From the NCBI RefSeq assembly GCF_009936235.1, contig NZ_AP022314.1, positions 1,612,001 to 1,676,000 on the forward strand: a stretch of DNA of 64,000 bases, written 5' to 3'. Made by a program: the position numbers and the translations under genes. The DNA comes from Mycobacterium xenopi (GTDB lineage Bacteria > Actinomycetota > Actinomycetes > Mycobacteriales > Mycobacteriaceae). Shown here one piece after another: positions 58,661-64,000 of the stretch. Each line of letters starts with the position of its first letter. Positions within the stretch are counted from its first letter, which is position 1. The notes beneath the pieces are model-generated. The model searched no databases, had not been told where the DNA came from, and saw only the letters and a list, made by a program, of their open reading frames with translations.

Positions 58661-59619
58661 TCTGCGAGTTCATCGACGAACACAAGGACCGGTTCGGGGT
58701 CGTACCGATGTGCCGCGCCCTGGGTGTCCAGGGCGTGGCGATCGCCCCACGCACCTACTGGGCACACCGGTCGTCGGCGCCGTCAAAACGGGCCCTGTGG
58801 GACACCACGATCACCGAGATCCTCGCCGGCGTCTATGAGCCTGACGAGCACGGCAAACGCCCACCGGAGTGCCTGTACGGCAGCCTGAAGATGTGGGCGC
58901 ACCTGCAGCGCCAGGGCATCCCGGTGGCGCGCTGCACGGTCGAACGGATCATGCGCAAGCACGGCTGGCGCGGGGCCACGCGCGCCCGGACGATACGCAC
59001 TACCGAGCGCGATCCGGCCGCCGCGAGAGCGCCGGACCTGGTGCGGCGGCGCTTCCATGCATCGCGGCCCAACGAGCTGGACGTGGCGGACTTCACCTAC
59101 GTGCCGCTCGATGGCGGCGGGTTCGGCTACACCGCATTCGTAATCGACGCCTATGCCGGGCTGATCGCGGGCTGGGAGTGCTCGTTGACGAAGAACACCG
59201 CCTTCGTCGAGCGGGCGATCCGCCAAGCCACGGCATACCGGGCGCGGCAGGGACATCCGCTCACCGGTGACACGATTCATCACAGCGATGCCGGATCACA
59301 ATACACCGCAACACATTTCACTGAGACACTGATGCTGGCCGGACTCGTCCCGTCGATCGGGACTGTCGGGGACGCCCTCGATAACGCGTTGGCCGAAACC
59401 ACGATCGGGCTCTACAAAACCGAGTGCGTGCGCGCGGGCTCCCCGTTCCGCACCGGACCGATCCGCACCCTCGCCGACCTGGAGAACATCACCTCGGCGT
59501 GGGTGCACTGGTATAACACCGCCAGGCTCATGCACCGCCTTGGCCGCCGCCCGCCAGCCGAAGCCGAGGCCGAGTACTACGCCCGGCTGCAAGCCGGCGA
59601 CCCCATCAGCAGTCCGTAG
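58639..59619 (+). CDS. IS3-family transposase OrfB (integrase domain)
   Basis: 326 aa. HTH-like region (GSLKMWAHLQRQGIPVARCTVERIMRKHGWRG), then the rve integrase core with Asp151 (DVADFTYV), Asp217 (HHSDAGSQY) and Glu253 (LAETTIGLYKTE), intact DDE. Ends WYNTARLMHRLGRRPPAEAEA. Intact, so the element may be mobile and able to mobilise the downstream nuclease gene. Confidence 0.9.
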   Translation: MRPATPLICEFIDEHKDRFGVVPMCRALGVQGVAIAPRTYWAHRSSAPSKRALWDTTITEILAGVYEPDEHGKRPPECLYGSLKMWAHLQRQGIPVARCTVERIMRKHGWRGATRARTIRTTERDPAAARAPDLVRRRFHASRPNELDVADFTYVPLDGGGFGYTAFVIDAYAGLIAGWECSLTKNTAFVERAIRQATAYRARQGHPLTGDTIHHSDAGSQYTATHFTETLMLAGLVPSIGTVGDALDNALAETTIGLYKTECVRAGSPFRTGPIRTLADLENITSAWVHWYNTARLMHRLGRRPPAEAEAEYYARLQAGDPISSP

Positions 59620-59653
59620 GCTCGGGTCGCGACGGGGGTGTCACCCAACACCG

Positions 59654-60667
59654 ATGGCAGACTCGGGACTTGTGGCGGAGTTGTTGATCGCGGTCAACCC
59701 GGATGAAGACTCCAGGCTGCCGTTGTTGCTGAGGGTCCCGCTCGGTGGCGGTGACCTGCTGTTCCGCACGTCGGGAACCTGGCCGCGGGAAAAAGCTTTG
59801 TTCGCCTACCCGGTACCGCTGGACGAGTGGCCCGACGATCCGGTAATCGTCGAACGAGTGCGGTTGCGGTCGTGTCGTCGGCGCGGCGCAGCGATCGACG
59901 TGATCGCCGACCGGTCCCGGCACAACCGCTCCCAGCTCGTGTTCACCCAGGCTCGGGGCCGCGACGTGGTGTTTTGGCAGTCGCCGCGCACCCGCAAACA
60001 GGCACGCCCGAACGTGCGCACCCCGACCGCCCGCGCGCACGGCATCGAGGAGCTGCAGATCGTGGTCGACAGCCACGAGCAGTACGCCTACCGGTTCGCA
60101 ACCCAGCAGGTCACCACGGTCAAGCGGGCGCTGCCGTGCGGGGACTACGGAATCGTCGTTGATGGTCAGCTTGTCGCCAGCGTGGAACGCAAGTCACTGG
60201 TCGATCTGGTAGCCAGCCTCACCGGCGGCAAGCTGCGCTACCAGGTCGGCGACCTAGCCGCGCTCCCGCGCGCGGCGGTGGTCATCGAGGATCGCTACTC
60301 GCAGCTGTTCAAGCTTGACCGCATCCGGCCCGCGGTGGTCGCCGACGGGCTCGCCGAGTTGCAGATCCGCTGGCCGAACGTGCCCGTCGTGTTCTGCGAG
60401 ACCCGCCAGCTCGCCGAGGAATACACCTACCGGTTCCTCGCCGCCGCCAACGCCTGGGCGACCACCGAACACGCTGCCATGCAACGTATCTCACCGATCA
60501 GAGTCGACATCGCCCACCTCGACCAGGCACCCGCAGCGCCGACGCCATCCACCGCCGAAGTCCGCGCCTGGGCTCGCGGCACCGGCTTACCGGTACCCGA
60601 CCGCGGCCGGCTCCGCCCCGAGATCTGGACTGCTTGGTACGACACCAACTCGTCGAACCGAACCTAG
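59654..60667 (+). CDS. ERCC4-type nuclease with Lsr2-like DNA-binding domain, carried inside the IS3-family element
   Basis: 337 aa from ATG at 59654, 34 bp after orfB (an in-frame ATG at 59540 would overlap orfB). Residues 1-130: unrecognised, beta-rich (LLIAVNPDEDSRLPLLLRVPL). Residues ~131-265: ERCC4/XPF-type nuclease fold with VVDSHEQ (D139), CGDYG (D164) and ERKSLVD (E178, R179, K180, D184), the complete GD...ERKxxxD catalytic set. Residues ~300-332: AEVRAWARGTGLPVPDRGRL resembles the Lsr2 C-terminal AT-rich DNA-binding domain with its RGR motif (R317-G318-R319). No transposase similarity. It might cut AT-rich or branched DNA; its role in the element is unknown. Confidence 0.8.
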   Translation: MADSGLVAELLIAVNPDEDSRLPLLLRVPLGGGDLLFRTSGTWPREKALFAYPVPLDEWPDDPVIVERVRLRSCRRRGAAIDVIADRSRHNRSQLVFTQARGRDVVFWQSPRTRKQARPNVRTPTARAHGIEELQIVVDSHEQYAYRFATQQVTTVKRALPCGDYGIVVDGQLVASVERKSLVDLVASLTGGKLRYQVGDLAALPRAAVVIEDRYSQLFKLDRIRPAVVADGLAELQIRWPNVPVVFCETRQLAEEYTYRFLAAANAWATTEHAAMQRISPIRVDIAHLDQAPAAPTPSTAEVRAWARGTGLPVPDRGRLRPEIWTAWYDTNSSNRT

Positions 60668-60906
60668 CGTCTACGGCCGCGTACTACGCTCACCACCAGA
60701 TCAGGAAGCACACCGGTCACACGAAACGAGGTGTGCATCAAACCCGGGATGGTTCACGACCGCGTCCGGAAACGCCCGGCCATCGGATACCCACTCGGCG
60801 CGGCTGGGCTCCGCAGTTTGATCGACCATGCGTAGATGGGTCAGGACTGGCCCGCGACCGGCCAATGTCAGCGGACCAATCGGACTGTCGACGGTGCGGT
60901 AAAGAA

Positions 60907-62401
60907 TCACGCTGTCTCCTGTGCCGGCCAGCGGTGTACTGGGTGGTCGAGCGCGGTCCACAGATGCTGAGTGGCGTAGGACCGCCATGGTCGCCAACGC
61001 TGGCTTCGCGCGGTCAGCATCCGTCGATCCCTGGGCAGGCCAGCCAGCCTGTTGAGCTGCCAGGCGTAGACCGAGGTCCCCGAGGGGCAAGGCATCCGGA
61101 TCGCCGAGGCCGCGCATCGCGATCACTTCCGCGCTCCCGGGGCCAATTCCCGGCAACGCCAATAACTGTCGGCGCGGGCGTTCCCAGTCGCAGTGCCAGC
61201 GTCCAAGACCACGCTGCCGTCCCTGAGCCCAGCAACGAGTGCGGCCAGGCTCCGTCGGCCGCGCTCTTGGGACCGCCAGATGCGCCGAATCGATTTCGCC
61301 AAGCCGGTCGACGGACGGAAAGAGATGCGTCAGGCTACCGTGCGCGTCGTGAATCGGTTGCCCATAAGCCGCGACCAGCCTGGCCGCGTGGGTCCGCGCC
61401 GCGTGGGTCGACACCTGTTGGCCCAAAACGACGCGCACTGCCAGCTCAGCCTCGTCGATGGTGCGCGGGATCCGCTGCCCGGGTGCCTTGGCTACCAGCG
61501 GGCCCAAACTGGGATCCCGCTCCAGCACTTCGATTACCGCTTCGGGGTCCGCATCGAGGTCCAACAGCCGGCGGCAACGGGCGATCGCGGTTGCCAAGTC
61601 GCGGAGGTCGTCGACCAGCAGCAGGCAACGGACATGGTCGGGGGCCGGGGTGAGGCTAACGAGGCCATTGCCGTTTGGCAGCCGCAGTGTACGCCGGTAC
61701 GCGCCATCGTGGACCTCCTCACAACCGGGCACAGCGGTGGTGGCCAGATGCCCCAAAATTCCCTCATAGGCGAACGGCGTGCGGACCGCCAGGCGCAGCG
61801 ACACGCTTCCGGCGAAGCCGGTCTTACTGGTGAACCGGGCCGCTGCGCGGTTGCGCACTGCCGTCGGGGTGGTGCCGCAAACGGAGTGGATGGTGTCGTT
61901 GAACTGGCGGATGCTCGAAAACCCCGCCGCAAACGCGACGTCGCTAAGCGCGAGCGCCGTGGTCTTGATGAGTATCCGGGGGGTCTGCGTTCGCTGGGCA
62001 CGGGCCAAAGCGAGTGGGCCAGCACCGACTTCGGCCTGCAGCAGCCTCTTCAGTTGGCGTGTGGTGTACCCCACCCGCCGGGCTAGACCTGCGACGCCCT
62101 CACGATCTACAGTGCCGTCACCTATCAGGCGCATGGCGCGGGCGACGACGTCGCCGCGCACATTCCACTCCGGAGAACCCGGGGAGGCGTCGGGACGGCA
62201 TCGTTTGCATGCCCGGAAACCGTCCCGTTGCGCGGCCGCGGCTGTGGGATGGAACCGCAGGTTGCAGGCGAATGGTGTACGAGCAGGGCAACTGGGCCGG
62301 CAATATATCCCGGTGGTCAACACCGCGGTGACAAACCAACTGTCGAACCGGGCATTTCTGGATTGGACGGCCCGATAGCAGCGGTCGAAATCTTCGTGCA
62401 C
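60907..62401 (-). pseudogene. alkA: Ada-AlkA type alkylation repair protein, at least three frameshifts
   Basis: N-terminus from GTG at 62401: Ada metal-binding domain (YCRPSC...CKRC) and AraC-type HTH (LSDVAFAAGFSSIRQFNDTI), then AlkA glycosylase domains (APDHVRCLLLVDDLRDL, HhH LLALPGIGPGSAEVI). Near 61255-61263 one extra base throws the frame out (RSLAALVAGLRDGSVVLDAG is in another frame), and near 61190-61198 it returns. Near 61030-61055 it shifts again, so the true C-terminus (WRPWRSYATQHLWTALDHP) is in a different frame, ending at 60907. The usual Trp of GPWTAE is Gly. Full length would be ~496 aa, as in Rv1317c. Confidence 0.85.
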
Positions 62402-62479
62402 GCTTGACACGATTACACCTGACCACCGACACCACTGGCGGAAATACGACATCGTCGTCGGACCAGACCCGGAGCCGCC

Positions 62480-64000
62480 CTATACCGGAGCGGCCAGGCG
62501 GGTGGGCTGGTCGTGGCCACGCAACGTCACGGTCTCGCCCAAAGACCAATGCGCACGCTCTTTTTCGCTCGCGGCATCGACCGTCTCCGACGACGCCAGT
62601 AACCGGGTGGGCTGAGACTTCGCCAGTTCGCAGAGCCGGGCCGCTTCGTTGACCGGTTCGCCGATCACCGTGTATTCAAACCGCTCCTTCGCGCCGACGT
62701 TGCCGGCGACGACCTGTCCGGCCGCCACCCCGATCCCCGCCTGGCACTCGGGGACCTCGCGCTCCAACCGATCCGCGATGGCCCGCGCGGCGGCCAGGGC
62801 TTCGTCCTCTGGACACTCCAACCGGTTCGGCGCACCGAAAACGGCCAGCACAGCGTCACCCTCGAACTTGTTCACCAGTCCACGATGACGGTCGACCTCG
62901 TCGACGATCACTGCGAAAAACCGGTTGAGCAACTGGACGACCTCAGTGGCTGGTCGGCTCGTCACTAGCTGCGTTGAGCCGACAATATCGACGAAAACGA
63001 CTGCGACATGGCGCTCTTCGCCACCTAGCTTGGGTCGCTCTCGTTCTGCGGCCGCCGCCACCTCCCGACCGACATGGCGTCCGAAGATGTCGCGGAGGCG
63101 TTCTCTTTCCCGCAACCCGTTGACCATCGCATTGAAGCCGCTCTGCAGCTCCCCGAGCTCGGTGCCGTCGAACACCACCAGCTCCCCGCGCAGATCCCCC
63201 TGTTCGACACGCTTCAGCGCGGCACGCACAACTCGAACCGGTGTTGCGATCAGCCAGGACAGGATCCACATCAACAGGAATCCGAATATCAGTGTTGCCG
63301 CCGCCAGCATCAGCACCGCAACTCCGAACTGGGTCTCGGTTAAATTCCGAAGCGTCAGCGCGAAGAACGCGGTGAGCGCGATGCCGATCACCGGCAACCC
63401 TGAGCCGAGCATCCAGACCACCATGGTGCGGCCCATGATTCCGTGCGCCAACCGCCGTGGCGGCGGTCCTGCCTGCAGCGCCTGGGCGGCCACCGGGCGC
63501 AGGGCGAATTCGGTGAACAGATAGCAGGCGGTGGAGACCATAACGCCGCAGAAGCTGCCCGAGAACAAGATTTTCGGGATGAACATCGTGTTGGCTAGCC
63601 CGTAGAGGACGGTCATCAGTGCCGTCCCCAACCCCCACAAAATAAGGCTGATGACCGCCACGCGCGCGGGGGCCACAAACGTGTTGCGCTCGTCGGCCGG
63701 GGTGGGCTCGCGTTCCTCGATCGCCCACCGCAGCATGGTCACGGTTCGCCGGGTGATCCAAAAGGTGCCCACCAGCACGGCGATCACGATGTAGCCGGGC
63801 GCCACCGCGAAGGTGACCCACCGCGGCGCCTCGGTGAACAGGCTGGGTACGGGAATAGCGACCGTGACTATGAGTAGGTCGACACCGATTCCGACCAGGC
63901 TGACCACCAGGATGAAGACGGTCAGAATGATCTGAATCCGCACCCGTCGGCGGCGCTGGCTCTCCGACACCCGCCCGAGCAGCCACGAGCCATATTCCGG
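62480..64000 (-). CDS. Membrane adenylate cyclase, class III (Rv1318c-Rv1320c type), 5' end outside window
   Basis: At least 506 residues visible; the frame is open to the window edge (PEYGSWLLGRVSES...), so an internal ATG at 63970 is not the start. Six membrane segments (~20-260), HAMP linker (ATPVRVVRAALKRVEQGDL), then the cyclase domain: VAVVFVDIVGSTQL (first metal Asp), NKFEGDAVLAVFGAP (second metal Asp) and EYTVIGEPVNEAARLCE. Makes cAMP; the HAMP domain suggests membrane-signal input. M. tuberculosis has three tandem paralogs here; only one fits in this window. Confidence 0.92.
   Translation of the reverse strand, partial: PEYGSWLLGRVSESQRRRRVRIQIILTVFILVVSLVGIGVDLLIVTVAIPVPSLFTEAPRWVTFAVAPGYIVIAVLVGTFWITRRTVTMLRWAIEEREPTPADERNTFVAPARVAVISLILWGLGTALMTVLYGLANTMFIPKILFSGSFCGVMVSTACYLFTEFALRPVAAQALQAGPPPRRLAHGIMGRTMVVWMLGSGLPVIGIALTAFFALTLRNLTETQFGVAVLMLAAATLIFGFLLMWILSWLIATPVRVVRAALKRVEQGDLRGELVVFDGTELGELQSGFNAMVNGLRERERLRDIFGRHVGREVAAAAERERPKLGGEERHVAVVFVDIVGSTQLVTSRPATEVVQLLNRFFAVIVDEVDRHRGLVNKFEGDAVLAVFGAPNRLECPEDEALAAARAIADRLEREVPECQAGIGVAAGQVVAGNVGAKERFEYTVIGEPVNEAARLCELAKSQPTRLLASSETVDAASEKERAHWSLGETVTLRGHDQPTRLAAPV

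Larger units (their letters stand above)
58298..60756. mobile_element. IS3-family transposon carrying a nuclease gene (2,459 bp)
   Basis: Imperfect 28-bp terminal repeats start TGAACCRTCCCGGGTTT at both ends (58298-58325 and 60729-60756, 3 mismatches), flanked by CGAC on both sides (58294-58297 and 60757-60760), a 4-bp target duplication. Between them are orfA, orfB and a third gene, all on the plus strand. Typical IS3 elements are 1.2-1.5 kb and end soon after orfB; here about 1.14 kb more follows orfB before the right repeat. Confidence 0.92.
57950..60910 (-). pseudogene. ogt: Methylated-DNA-protein cysteine methyltransferase Ogt, split by an IS3-family element
   Basis: Ogt removes methyl groups from O6-methylguanine by suicide transfer to its Cys. 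The 5' part (60910-60757) starts GTG and encodes VILYRTVDSPIGPLTLAG to FPDAV. The 3' part (58293-57950) continues EQLEACFAG and holds the active-site IIVPCHRVIG and helix-turn-helix. Joining the parts after removal of 58298-60756 and one CGAC copy restores FPDAVEQLEACF exactly, so ogt was intact before insertion. The catalytic half now has no start of its own. GTG overlaps the alkA stop (GTGA), so alkA-ogt was an operon. Confidence 0.93.

Overview
The window is about 65% GC chromosome from a slow-growing Mycobacterium. Gene order follows the Mycobacterium tuberculosis Rv1272c-Rv1318c segment almost gene for gene: ABC exporters, lprB/lprC, Rv1276c-Rv1278, opp, canA, cysDN, argS-lysA-hom-thrC-thrB-rho-rpmE-prfA-prmC-sua5-wecA, the atp operon, murA, the rrn operon, ogt-alkA and an adenylate cyclase. 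murA followed by a single 16S-23S-5S operon, and a long 16S helix 18, fit a slow grower. The c subunit AtpE has Met where M. tuberculosis has Ala63. That polymorphism is known from M. xenopi, M. shimoidei and M. novocastrense, so an M. xenopi-like species is my best guess (inference, not proven).

Layout. 1-9.1 kb: heterodimeric ABC exporter (its second gene runs off the window), lipoproteins lprB/lprC, a SixA-like phosphatase and an SbcD/SbcC-like nuclease-ATPase pair. 9.1-14.6 kb: oppBCDA peptide importer on the minus strand. 14.8-21.5 kb: carbonic anhydrase, hotdog thioesterase, sulfate activation genes (cysD split by an IS630-family element, cysNC, cysQ-like), an Rrf2 regulator and a VOC protein. 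21.6-27.0 kb: accessory island with an IS1634-like element, hypothetical membrane and DUF732 proteins, a decayed small Cys-rich gene, and a four-gene cluster that looks like a type VII secretion substrate locus. 27.2-42 kb: tRNA-Arg, argS, the aspartate-family amino acid genes, rho, a FadD1-like acyl-CoA synthetase, translation termination genes and wecA. 42.1-50.7 kb: atpIBEFHAGDC and a DUF2550 gene. 50.7-57.9 kb: PduO-type adenosyltransferase, murA, rrn operon and terminator. 58-62.4 kb: the ogt-alkA alkylation-repair operon, in which ogt is split by a 2.46-kb IS3-family element and alkA carries several frameshifts. The end is a membrane adenylate cyclase cut by the window edge.

Most notable points. 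(i) The IS3-family element in ogt lies between matching 28-bp terminal repeats and a 4-bp target duplication. Besides orfA/orfB it carries a third gene, encoding an ERCC4-type nuclease domain joined to an Lsr2-like DNA-binding domain. (ii) The AtpE A63M polymorphism predicts natural bedaquiline resistance. (iii) Both cysD and ogt are cut by insertions that would restore a perfect frame if removed, so they look recent. (iv) Several genes, including the normally essential argS and hom, have single-base frameshifts in G/C-rich runs, so consensus errors in the assembly must be considered. (v) The EspC-like/WXG-like/small membrane protein cluster may be a secreted effector locus with an operator-like palindrome upstream.
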